The position numbers and the translations under genes were made by a program. The notes beneath the pieces are model-generated. The model had not been told where the DNA came from, did not search any database, and saw nothing but the letters and a program-made list of their open reading frames with translations. A stretch of 64,000 nucleotides of DNA from Kineosporia sp. NBRC 101731 (lineage in GTDB: Bacteria; Actinomycetota; Actinomycetes; Actinomycetales; Kineosporiaceae), in contig NZ_BSTC01000021.1 in NCBI RefSeq assembly GCF_030269305.1, positions 23,050 through 87,049 of the forward strand, read 5' to 3'. Every line of letters starts with the position of its first letter. Position 1 is the stretch's first letter. Shown here one piece after another: positions 7,021 to 13,990 of the stretch.

Positions 7021-9000
7021 ATGACCGCCCTGTTTGCCACCCTGAAGGCCCGGCTCGTCATCGGTGTGGTGCTGACTCTGGTCATTGCGCTGGGGGGACT
7101 GACCCTCGTGGTGACGATCCAGGTACAGAACCGGGCGCGTGCGGACGCCGAGATGTATGCGGAACAGCTGTCGGGGCGAGGCGCGGACAGCGCTGCGGCG
7201 CAGCTGACCGTCGGACTGCAGATTGCCTCGGACCTGGCCGACGCCCTGATCGCCGCCCGGTCGGCCCGCAACAGCCGGGTGGTCGGCGACCAGATCATCT
7301 TCGCGGCGCTCAAGTCCAACCCCGCTCTCTTCGGAGCCTGGACCGGCTGGGAGCCGAACGCCTTCGACGGGCACGACGCCCGGTTCGTCGGCACGAAGCA
7401 CAGCGACAAGACCGGCCGGTACCTGACCTACTACTTCCCCGGTACGACCGCGGGAACCTATGAATCCCGCGGTATCGCCGGATATACCGACACCGGCGCG
7501 GGCGGCGAGTATTACACCCGGCCACTCAGTACGGGTGAGAAGGCCGTGATCGAGCCGTACTCGTACGACATCGGCGGCCGGCAGATCATGGTGACCTCGG
7601 TGGCCGTCCCTATCATCATCGGCGGCAAGACCCTCGGGGTGGCCGGGGTGGACGTGTCCCTGGACGCCCAGCAGAGCCTCGTCTCGAAGATCACTCCATA
7701 CGGTACCGGCCGGGCCACCCTGGTCAGCTCCACCGGGATGGTCGTGGCCAGCGGTGCCGGGCTCGAGATCGCGGCCCTGCTGGAAAAGGTTTCCCCGCAG
7801 CTGTCCTCCGTGGTGAAAGGGATGGCCGACGGCAAGAGCTCTACCCGGTGGGCCGATCTGTTCGGTCAGCGGCAGCTGCTCGTGGCCACCCCGCTGGCGC
7901 TGGGTACGTCGGACCGGTGGACGTTGCTGGTGAGCGTTCCGGCGTCGTCCGTCCTGGCCAACGCCGACAATCTGCGCACCACGACGATCCTGCTGGCCCT
8001 GCTCGCTCTGGTGGCCGCCGGTACCGCCACCTTCCTGATCGGCCGGTGGGTGCTGCGTCCCTTCGACCGGGCCCGCGACCGGATGAGCCAGATTGCCGAC
8101 GGCGACGGCGATCTCACCGCCCGGCTGGACGAGGACCGCGCGGACGAGGCCGGGCAGCTCGGCGCCGCGTTCAATCGATTCTGCTCCAAGGTGGCCGTAG
8201 CCGTCTCGTCCATCAACGAGGCCTCGGGCTCGCTGTCGAGTTCGGCCGGGGAACTGACCACCGTCGCCGACCGCCTCCGGTCGGCCGCGGACGAGACGGC
8301 CGAGCGGGCCGACCAGGCCACCATCGCCACCGGTGCGGTGACGCAGGGAATCCAGGGCCTGGCCAACGGGAGCGACGAACTGAACGCCGCCATCGGTGAG
8401 ATCGCCCGTAACGCCGGCCGGGCCGCTCAGGTTGTGGCCGAGGCGGTGGCGGTGGCCGGGACCGCCAAGGAAGAGGTCGCACAACTGGAGTCGACCGCGG
8501 CCGAGGTCGGGGTGGCGGTCAAGCTGATCACCGCGATCGCGGAGCAGACCAACCTGCTGGCGCTGAACGCGACCATCGAGGCGGCCCGGGCCGGAGCCGC
8601 GGGCAAGGGTTTCGCCGTCGTCGCCACCGAGGTCAAGGAGCTGGCCCTGCAGACCGCCCGGGCCACCGAGGAGATCTCCAACCGGGTCGGCGCCATCCGC
8701 ACCAGCACGGCTTCGGCCGCCGCCTCGATCGGTCAGATCCAGGGCGTGGTCGAGCAGATCGACGAAGTCAGTGCCAGCATCGCCGGAGCGGTCGAGGAGC
8801 AGAGCGCCACTACCCAGGAGATGAGCCGCAGCGCCTCGGAGGCGGCCCACGGTGCCCAGGAGATCCATACCACCGTGGAAAGCGTTTCGGCCGTAGCGGT
8901 CCGCACGACCAGCGACGCCAAGGCGGCTCAGGAAGCAGCCGCACAGCTGGAGCAGCTGTCCGCCCGCCTGCAAGGACTGGTCGGCAGCTTCCGGGTCTGA
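7021..9000 (+). CDS. Methyl-accepting chemotaxis protein with Cache sensor
   Basis: This 659-aa transmembrane receptor has a first membrane helix at about residues 10-35 ([20 protein letters not shown]) and an extracellular dCache-like sensor to about 310, including [14 protein letters not shown] and [14 protein letters not shown] second helix, [19 protein letters not shown], is followed by HAMP ([19 protein letters not shown]). The long coiled-coil signalling domain has the conserved hairpin [18 protein letters not shown]. Start ATG 7021 follows GAAGAAGG; the upstream open frame lacks coding character. It sits beside an importer operon, so it may sense a related compound. No CheA/CheW genes are in the window. 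Confidence 0.93.
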   Translation: MTALFATLKARLVIGVVLTLVIALGGLTLVVTIQVQNRARADAEMYAEQLSGRGADSAAAQLTVGLQIASDLADALIAARSARNSRVVGDQIIFAALKSNPALFGAWTGWEPNAFDGHDARFVGTKHSDKTGRYLTYYFPGTTAGTYESRGIAGYTDTGAGGEYYTRPLSTGEKAVIEPYSYDIGGRQIMVTSVAVPIIIGGKTLGVAGVDVSLDAQQSLVSKITPYGTGRATLVSSTGMVVASGAGLEIAALLEKVSPQLSSVVKGMADGKSSTRWADLFGQRQLLVATPLALGTSDRWTLLVSVPASSVLANADNLRTTTILLALLALVAAGTATFLIGRWVLRPFDRARDRMSQIADGDGDLTARLDEDRADEAGQLGAAFNRFCSKVAVAVSSINEASGSLSSSAGELTTVADRLRSAADETAERADQATIATGAVTQGIQGLANGSDELNAAIGEIARNAGRAAQVVAEAVAVAGTAKEEVAQLESTAAEVGVAVKLITAIAEQTNLLALNATIEAARAGAAGKGFAVVATEVKELALQTARATEEISNRVGAIRTSTASAAASIGQIQGVVEQIDEVSASIAGAVEEQSATTQEMSRSASEAAHGAQEIHTTVESVSAVAVRTTSDAKAAQEAAAQLEQLSARLQGLVGSFRV

Positions 9001-9078
9001 TCAGTGCGGGCCGTCGTGGCGGAGGACCGCATGTCGAAGGTGTCGAGGTTCGCCCGGGTCATGGCCGGTCATGGCCGG

Positions 9079-10152
9079 TCACGGCCCGGGTTCCTGGCCC
9101 GGGTTCCTGACCCTGAGGAGTGGCAGGAGGACCTGGCCCTGGTGGGCCGTCTGCTCCAGGTACGGGGTGTCGGACAGGATGAAATGGGTGACGCCGAGCT
9201 CGCGGTAGCGGTGCAGCGCGCCGGCGACGTCGGTGGCCGAACCGACGAGCCAGGTCGAGCCGGCCCCACCCGCACCGGCTGAGCCCGGCGCGGTGTACAG
9301 GCACGTGTCGAGCACCTCACCCTGTGAGGCCAGGTCGTACAGCCGTCGTTGTCCCACGGCGTGGTCGCGGTTGCCCTGCCACCACGGCTCGGGCTCCTGG
9401 CCCCGCAGGCGGGCGACCCGGGCGCGGGCGGTGACCCACGCGTCCTCAGTCGTATCCCCCACGACCGTGGTGACCCGCAGGCCGAACTCCAGGGGCGCGT
9501 GACGCCGCCCGATCTCGTCACTCAGTCGGCGCAGGCGGGCGATGCGCCCGGCGATGGCCTCCAGCGGCTCGCCCCAGAAGAGCTGCACGTCGGCTTCGGC
9601 GGCGGCGACCCGCTCGGCGGCCTCCGAGGCACCGCCGAAGTAGAGGGTCGGGGGAGTGCCGTGAGGGCGCGAGGCCACGGTCGAGCCCTCGACGGTGAAG
9701 AACTGGCCGTGGTAAGTGACGTTCTCCTCGGTCCAGAGCCTCCGCACCACGTGCATGAACTCGGCGGTGCGGGCGTAGCGGTCGGGACTCGCGACGACCG
9801 GGTCGCCGTAGGCGGCGGGCTCGTCCACCCCGCTGACGATGTTCACCAGCAGCCGACCCTGGCTGAGCTGGTCGAGCGTGGCCGCGGCGGCGGCGAACTG
9901 GGCCGGCTGCCAGTAGCCGGGGCGGGCCGCGACCAGGGGCCGGAACGTGGTGGTGCGCGCGGCCAGGGCGGTGGCCAGGGTGAAGGTGTCGGGACGGCCC
10001 CAGCTGGTGCCGATCAGGGCCCCCGACCAGCCGTTCCGCTCGGCGGCCAGGGCCAGCTCGGTGGAGTGCTCCAGCGATCCCCACCCCTGCGTGGTGGTGT
10101 CGCCCCGGTGCCCGGGCTCGATCGTGTTCGGGATGTACCAGAGCAGTGTCAT
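9079..10152 (-). CDS. LLM-class monooxygenase, alkanesulfonate monooxygenase-like (SsuD type)
   Basis: This 357-aa protein resembles FMNH2-dependent alkanesulfonate monooxygenases, which split C-S bonds to give sulfite and an aldehyde. Visible are GALIGTSWGRPDTFTLATAL, TTFRPLVAARPGYWQPAQFA and LDQLSQGRLLVNIVSGVD. They are followed by YARTAEFMHVVRRLWTEENV and HGQFFTVEGS, which are hallmarks of the SsuD group. A lid-like C-terminal region contains GVTHFILSDTPYLEQT. ATG 10152 follows GGAGACATCG. It is transcribed away from the leader peptide and LLM genes at 10240 onwards, sharing the control region. Confidence 0.9.
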   Translation of the reverse strand: MTLLWYIPNTIEPGHRGDTTTQGWGSLEHSTELALAAERNGWSGALIGTSWGRPDTFTLATALAARTTTFRPLVAARPGYWQPAQFAAAAATLDQLSQGRLLVNIVSGVDEPAAYGDPVVASPDRYARTAEFMHVVRRLWTEENVTYHGQFFTVEGSTVASRPHGTPPTLYFGGASEAAERVAAAEADVQLFWGEPLEAIAGRIARLRRLSDEIGRRHAPLEFGLRVTTVVGDTTEDAWVTARARVARLRGQEPEPWWQGNRDHAVGQRRLYDLASQGEVLDTCLYTAPGSAGAGGAGSTWLVGSATDVAGALHRYRELGVTHFILSDTPYLEQTAHQGQVLLPLLRVRNPGQEPGP

Positions 10153-10184
10153 CGATGTCTCCGATCGGCGATGACCGTCAGCCT

Positions 10185-10204
10185 ACATTCTCTACAGGAA
10201 TGAT
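10185..10204. promoter_or_regulatory. 20-bp motif shared with position 2422
   Basis: ACATTCTCTACAGGAATGAT contains the inverted repeat ATTC-N7-GAAT and matches 2422-2441 in 18 of 20 positions. It directly abuts the -35 element of the leader-peptide promoter. A repressor or activator of both operons could bind here. Confidence 0.45.
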
Positions 10205-10232
10205 TGACAATGCTGATCGCGACTTGGATACT
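10204..10232 (+). promoter_or_regulatory. Strong candidate promoter TTGACA-N17-GATACT
   Basis: The -35 is TTGACA at 10204-10209 and the -10 is GATACT at 10227-10232, with an ideal 17-bp spacer. The expected start of transcription falls at or next to the ATG at 10240, so the mRNA may be leaderless and begin with the cysteine leader peptide. Confidence 0.65.
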
Positions 10233-10239
10233 TGTGCTC

Positions 10240-10311
10240 ATGAATCGAGGCCCGCTGCTGACGAGCGCGCGCTGGGTAGATCTGCTGAGGGTCTCCAGTG
10301 CCTGTTGTTGA
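10240..10311 (+). CDS. Cysteine leader peptide, 23 aa
   Basis: This small ORF begins MNRGPLLTSARW and ends VDLLRVSSACC, with two tandem Cys codons directly before the stop. The R-x-x-D-L-L-R-V-x-S-A-C-C pattern matches the putative leader peptides known upstream of actinobacterial sulfur and cysteine operons. In those, slow Cys decoding is thought to alter downstream expression. It lies about 230 bp before an LLM gene pair. The predicted promoter places the transcription start at its ATG, so translation would be leaderless. The recognition is by pattern. Confidence 0.75.
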   Translation: MNRGPLLTSARWVDLLRVSSACC

Positions 10312-10459
10312 ACTTTCCGTTTGTCTGAAATCTAAGACCGGGCATGGGTTCACGAGTTCCAGCTCTTCGGCGGAGTGCCCCGGAGCCGCGATCCTGTAAC
10401 CCTGCCCGGCGAAATCTTCACTCTTTCCGCCACCTTCTTTGCTGACGAAGGATTTCGCC

Positions 10460-10540
10460 GTGACCCGTTACCCGCGTACCTCTCCCCGGAAGGCCCGTTC
10501 GGCTTCTCAGGTTCGTCAGGCTCGTCAGGTCTGGACATGA
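10460..10540 (+). CDS. Possible small coupled ORF, 26 aa, arginine-rich
   Basis: A GTG at 10460 is preceded by GAAGGA at good spacing, and the frame ends with a TGA that overlaps the ATG of the next LLM gene (ATGA). The peptide starts MTRYPRTSPRKARSAS and has seven Arg. The following LLM gene has no ribosome site of its own, so this ORF may act mainly to deliver ribosomes to it. No homology is recognised. Confidence 0.35.
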   Translation: MTRYPRTSPRKARSASQVRQARQVWT

Positions 10541-11493
10541 CCGGCCGCCTGCGCCTCGCCATCACCGTCTCCGCAGCCGGAATTGTCGGCCGAGCGGAAA
10601 GTATTGCCGCTCACGGGCTCGACGTCGACCGCTACGCGCAGATCGCCCGCCGGGCCGAGGCGGCCGCGCTGGACGCGGTGTTCCTGCCGGACTCCCCGGC
10701 ACACGAACCCACCACGCTGCTGGCCGCTCTCGCCGCGGTCACCGACCGGATCGGGCTGATCGGCACCCTCTCGGCCGCGCACAACGACCCTCTGGAACTG
10801 GCCCGCCGGGTCGCCGACACCGACTACCTGAGCAGTGGACGAATCGGCTGGCGGGTCGCGGAGAACGAGCTTGCGGGGCGGCTCTACGGGACCGGCCCCG
10901 AGAGCTTCCCCGACCGCTCGGCGTTCGTCGACTCGGTGCTGCGCCGCTGGCACGATCGTACGGAACTGCGCTCGCCCCAGGGGCATCCGGTGGTCGTGCG
11001 AGGTAGCGGCGATGCTGACGTGGTGCTCGTCGACGGCCGAGGAATCCATGATCACCGTCAGGGTCTGCGGGAGGCGCTGCGTGCGCAGGGCCGGGACCCC
11101 GACTCGGTGGTCGTGCTGCAGAACATCGCGGTCGTCCTGAGCGCAACCGATGCGGAGGCCGAGGAGATCGCGCCGGCCCTGGATGATCTCGACACCGGGG
11201 GTCACGCGGTCGTGGCCGGCACACCGATCCGGGTCGCCGACGAGCTGGAGGAGCGGTTGCGTCAGGGCCGGGCCGACGGTTTCAACGTGCTGCCCGACGT
11301 GTTGCCCTCGGGGTTCGACGCGTTCACCGAGCACCTGCTGCCCGAGCTGCGCCGGCGCGGCCTTTTCCGCACCGGTTACGAGAGTCGGACCCTGCGAGGT
11401 CATCTCGGCCTGGCCATCCCGGCCGGCGCCGATTCGCCCCAGGTGCGCACCGCGTCGCTCACCGCGCGCTCCCGTCGGCCGGTGACGGCATGA
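10537..11493 (+). CDS. LLM-class monooxygenase, short NtaA/SnaA/DszA-like
   Basis: This 318-aa flavin-dependent oxidoreductase starts MTGRLRLAITVSAAG. The NtaA/SnaA/DszA-type ends are present: ARRAEAAALDAVFLPDSPAH near the start and HLLPELRRRGLFRTGYESRT at the C-terminus. It is about 130 residues shorter than the 450-aa relatives in this window (21116, 25567, 32231). The usual GRxxWNVVTS segment is replaced by SGRIGWRVAENE, and the insertion that follows it in the full-length enzymes is mostly missing. ATG 10537 is inferred; an upstream frame from 10375 is open but less convincing. It overlaps the next LLM gene and may form a pair with it. Confidence 0.8.
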   Translation: MTGRLRLAITVSAAGIVGRAESIAAHGLDVDRYAQIARRAEAAALDAVFLPDSPAHEPTTLLAALAAVTDRIGLIGTLSAAHNDPLELARRVADTDYLSSGRIGWRVAENELAGRLYGTGPESFPDRSAFVDSVLRRWHDRTELRSPQGHPVVVRGSGDADVVLVDGRGIHDHRQGLREALRAQGRDPDSVVVLQNIAVVLSATDAEAEEIAPALDDLDTGGHAVVAGTPIRVADELEERLRQGRADGFNVLPDVLPSGFDAFTEHLLPELRRRGLFRTGYESRTLRGHLGLAIPAGADSPQVRTASLTARSRRPVTA

Positions 11494-12383
11494 GCCTGGT
11501 GGTGATCGTCGACCTGGCCGTCGGTGACGGGCTCGGCCTCGACCAGGCCCGTGAGGTTGCCGAGGTGGCGAGCGACGTCGGCGTGACCGCGATCCGGGTG
11601 AGCGACGGGCCGCCCGGTGAGCTGGCCCTGCTCGACGCGAGCAGCGTGGCCGGGCATCTGGCGGCGCTGTACCCGGCCCTGCACTGGATCGTCGATGCCC
11701 CGACCACCCACAACGCCCCCGCGAACCTGGCCCGGCGCGTCCTCTCGCTGGACCGTGCCACCCACGGCCGGGCGGGCCTGGCGCTGCGGGCCGGGGACGG
11801 CGACGAGGTGACCGACGCGGTGCTCGATCTACCGAAACCCGGCCTGCCGGTTGATACCGGGGGAGCGGCCCGACCCTTCCGGTGGAAGGAGTACGCCCGG
11901 GTCGTGACCGGGTTGTGGGACGGCGAGGTGGATCATGATGGGCGCTTCTACCGGGTGAACGGCTCGCTCGGTGGACCGGTGTCGGAGCAGGGCCGTCCGG
12001 TACTCCTGGCCGACGGACGTGATCATCTCGACTGGGTGGATGCTGCTCGTCTGGCGGACGTTTTCGTGGTGCCCCGGATCGAGCTTGTGGATGGCGGCAA
12101 TACCCGCCTGATCGACGCGGTGGTGAGTTCCGGCCGGCGCCGGGACGAGGTGGCGCTGGTGGCCCGGGCCGGGATCGTGCGCGAGAACGGCCGCGCGACC
12201 GCGGACGAACTACGGCGCTGGAGTTTGCATCACGCCCTGGACGGCCTGGAACTGGCGACCACGGGCGGGCGCGACGAGCTGATCGGCGTGCTCAGATCCG
12301 TGGTGCCACGGCTGGAACCGTCCGGTGGCGACACCCTGCGGTCAGCCCTCGGCCTGCCCGGCCCGGCCCCCGCCCCGGTGTGA
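11490..12383 (+). CDS. Divergent LLM-like protein
   Basis: This 297-aa protein has a luciferase-like barrel: VVIVDLAVGDGLGLDQAREV, a strand-loop VTAIRVSDGPPGEL, LARRVLSLDRATHGRAGLAL and YARVVTGLWDGEVDHDGRFY. The DGRFYRVNGSLGGPVSEQGRPV segment matches the substrate-side loop of NtaA-type enzymes, but the usual WNVVTS and C-terminal GLFRxxY motifs are absent. The ATGA overlap with the preceding short LLM gene suggests a two-subunit or pseudo-enzyme arrangement, as in heterodimeric luciferases. Activity on its own is doubtful. Confidence 0.75.
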   Translation: MSLVVIVDLAVGDGLGLDQAREVAEVASDVGVTAIRVSDGPPGELALLDASSVAGHLAALYPALHWIVDAPTTHNAPANLARRVLSLDRATHGRAGLALRAGDGDEVTDAVLDLPKPGLPVDTGGAARPFRWKEYARVVTGLWDGEVDHDGRFYRVNGSLGGPVSEQGRPVLLADGRDHLDWVDAARLADVFVVPRIELVDGGNTRLIDAVVSSGRRRDEVALVARAGIVRENGRATADELRRWSLHHALDGLELATTGGRDELIGVLRSVVPRLEPSGGDTLRSALGLPGPAPAPV

Positions 12384-12398
12384 TCTCTTCTCTGTCGG

Positions 12399-12411
12399 TA
12401 GACAATAGACA
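12399..12411. promoter_or_regulatory. Direct repeat TAGACAATAGACA upstream of an LLM gene
   Basis: Two TAGACA hexamers spaced 7 bp apart lie about 100 bp before the LLM gene at 12508. The same element in reverse (TTGTCTAT twice) lies before the leader-peptide promoter near 13745. A shared regulator site is possible. Confidence 0.35.
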
Positions 12412-12507
12412 CTTTTGGGTAGCCGGGTTAGCCTGACGAGGCGTCTTCGTCGTGGCCCCGGGCCCTGCTCTTCCTTCCGGAATACCCACCGAACAGGAGC
12501 TCGTACC

Positions 12508-13629
12508 GTGACCACCACCCCGCTCGGTGTCCTTGACCTGGTGCCGGTCTCGACCGGCTCGAACGCCTCCGAGGCGATCCGTAACAGCATCGACCTGGCG
12601 CAGCGCGCCGAGCGGCTGGGTTACGCGCGGTACTGGTTCGCCGAGCACCACCTGAACCCGGGCGTGGCCGGCACCACCCCCTCGCTGCTGCTGGCCCTGG
12701 CCGCGGCCGCCACCACGCAGATCCGGCTGGGCTCGGGCGCGGTCCAGATGGGCCACCGTACGGGCCTTTCCGTGGTCGAGGAGTTCGGTCTGCTCGATGC
12801 CGTGCACCCCGGCCGGTTCGACCTCGGGCTGGGGCGTTCGGGCGGGGTGCCGCGCGAGCCGCGGCAGGTGCCGAAGGCCTCCCCGGTGGTCGACGGCAAG
12901 ACCCCCAACGGCGTGCTGATCCCGCCGAAGTTCGACTTCCGGCCCCTGCTCGGCTCCCCGCGGTTCGCCCTGCAGAAGAAGCTCCTGGTCCAACCCGGCG
13001 CCCAGCCTCAAGACTACGACGAGCTGCTCGGCGACGTGCTCGCCCTGATCGCCGGCACCTACACCTCGCCGGAGGGCGAGGAGGCGCACGTGATCCCGGG
13101 AGAGGGTGCGGCCGTGCAGATCTGGGTGCTCGGCAGCAGCGGTGGCGAGAGCGCCGAGGTGGCGGGGGAGCGTGGCCTGCGGTTCGGGGCCAACTACCAC
13201 GTCGCCCCCTCCAGCGTGCTGGAGGCGGTAGACGCCTACCGGGCCGCGTTCAAGCCGTCGGCCGATCTCGACAAGCCCTACGTGACGGTCTCGGCCGACG
13301 TGGTGGTGGCCGACGACGAGGCCGCCGCCCGGGATCTCGCGGCCGGTTACGGGGCCTGGGTCCGCAGCATCCGCACGGCCGAGGGAGCCATCCAGTTCCC
13401 CACCCCGGACGAGGCCCGGCAGCGGGTCTGGAGCGATGCCGACCGCGCTCTGGTGCAGGACCGGGTCGACACCCAGTTCGTCGGGTCACCGGGCCAGGTG
13501 ACCGACCAGCTGGAGCGTCTGCGCGACGCGACCGGGGCCGACGAGCTGCTCGTCACCACGATCACCCACGACCACGCCGACCGGGTGCGCTCGTTCGAGC
13601 TGCTCGCGCAGGAGTGGTCGGTCCGCTGA
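12508..13629 (+). CDS. LLM-class oxidoreductase, MsnO8-like
   Basis: This 373-aa protein has the MsnO8-type start GVLDLVPVSTGSNASEAIRN, then ARYWFAEHHLNPGVAGTTPS, RLGSGAVQMGHRTGLSVVEE and HPGRFDLGLGRSGG. Members are often annotated as putative flavin monooxygenases of unknown substrate. GTG 12508 follows ACAGGAGCTC, so the 31 residues open upstream are left out. The C-terminus has FVGSPGQVTDQLERLRDATG, the gate helix of the family. It is transcribed alone, between the short LLM pair and the leader-controlled Dpp-like operon. Confidence 0.88.
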   Translation: MTTTPLGVLDLVPVSTGSNASEAIRNSIDLAQRAERLGYARYWFAEHHLNPGVAGTTPSLLLALAAAATTQIRLGSGAVQMGHRTGLSVVEEFGLLDAVHPGRFDLGLGRSGGVPREPRQVPKASPVVDGKTPNGVLIPPKFDFRPLLGSPRFALQKKLLVQPGAQPQDYDELLGDVLALIAGTYTSPEGEEAHVIPGEGAAVQIWVLGSSGGESAEVAGERGLRFGANYHVAPSSVLEAVDAYRAAFKPSADLDKPYVTVSADVVVADDEAAARDLAAGYGAWVRSIRTAEGAIQFPTPDEARQRVWSDADRALVQDRVDTQFVGSPGQVTDQLERLRDATGADELLVTTITHDHADRVRSFELLAQEWSVR

Positions 13630-13655
13630 AAAGCATTGAATGATGGACGTTGTGG

Positions 13656-13682
13656 GCAACGGAGCGTGCAACGTTCCGTTGC
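13656..13682 (+). terminator. Hairpin after the MsnO8-like gene
   Basis: The 8-bp inverted repeat GCAACGGA / TCCGTTGC has an 11-nt loop and starts 27 bp after the stop codon. There is no T-run, so terminator function is uncertain. Confidence 0.35.
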
Positions 13683-13722
13683 GGTCCCGGGCGGGCACGA
13701 GCAGAACGAGACGATGGCGACA

Positions 13723-13739
13723 TTGTCTATCTTGTCTAT
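13723..13739. promoter_or_regulatory. Direct repeat TTGTCTAT x2 upstream of the leader promoter
   Basis: TTGTCTAT occurs at 13723-13730 and 13732-13739, just before the -35 at 13745. It is the reverse complement of the TAGACA pair near 12399. It is a candidate binding site for a sulfur regulator. Confidence 0.4.
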
Positions 13740-13744
13740 ATGCA

Positions 13745-13773
13745 TTGACCTAAATGCAGCCGCGGCCTAGCGT
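13745..13773 (+). promoter_or_regulatory. Candidate promoter TTGACC-N17-TAGCGT
   Basis: The -35-like TTGACC and -10-like TAGCGT are separated by exactly 17 bp. They lie about 40 bp upstream of the leader peptide at 13811 and point into the Dpp-like operon. Confidence 0.5.
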
Positions 13774-13810
13774 GGTGTGAAGTCGGCTGGTGCGGTGCTG
13801 AGGAGGGAAC

Positions 13811-13894
13811 GTGAACAGCGGTCTGTTCTCCCGGCGCCGTCACATCGATCTGCTGCGTGTCTGCGCCGATCTCTGTCAGATCCCCACGCGCTGA
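13811..13894 (+). CDS. Cysteine leader peptide, 27 aa
   Basis: This small ORF has a strong ribosome site (GAGGAGGGAAC before GTG). The peptide starts MNSGLFSRRRHIDLLR and continues VCADLCQIPTR. The RRRHIDLLRV core is the classic motif of putative leader peptides found before actinobacterial sulfur and cysteine genes. Cys codons occur at 18 and 22. It lies 96 bp before the lipoprotein gene at 13991. It probably couples operon expression to cysteine availability through ribosome stalling; the mechanism is inferred from known families. Confidence 0.85.
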   Translation: MNSGLFSRRRHIDLLRVCADLCQIPTR

Positions 13895-13965
13895 CCGAGA
13901 GCGCGACACCAGTTCTTGCGCCGCACATCCATCGGAACGTCCGCCGGCACCCGTGTGCCCGGACG

Positions 13966-13978
13966 CCTCGTGACGAGG
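13966..13978 (+). promoter_or_regulatory. Small hairpin next to the ribosome site of the SBP gene
   Basis: CCTCG-TGA-CGAGG forms a 5-bp stem whose right arm includes part of the GAGGAG ribosome site for GTG 13991. It lies 71 bp after the end of the cysteine leader ORF. It is a candidate switch structure between leader translation and operon translation. Confidence 0.4.
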
Positions 13979-13990
13979 AGAACCCCTGAC

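Noticed and set aside
6958..8973. 671-aa minus-strand frame
   Set aside because: Shadow of the chemoreceptor gene, whose HAMP and signalling motifs are unmistakable.
9000..9010. TGATCAG at the chemoreceptor stop as another palindrome copy
   Set aside because: Only seven bases match and the flanks do not; regarded as chance.
9001..9078. Repeated TCATGGCCGG and CCCGGG palindromes as a terminator between convergent genes
   Set aside because: Pairings are irregular and no T-run follows; too weak to call.
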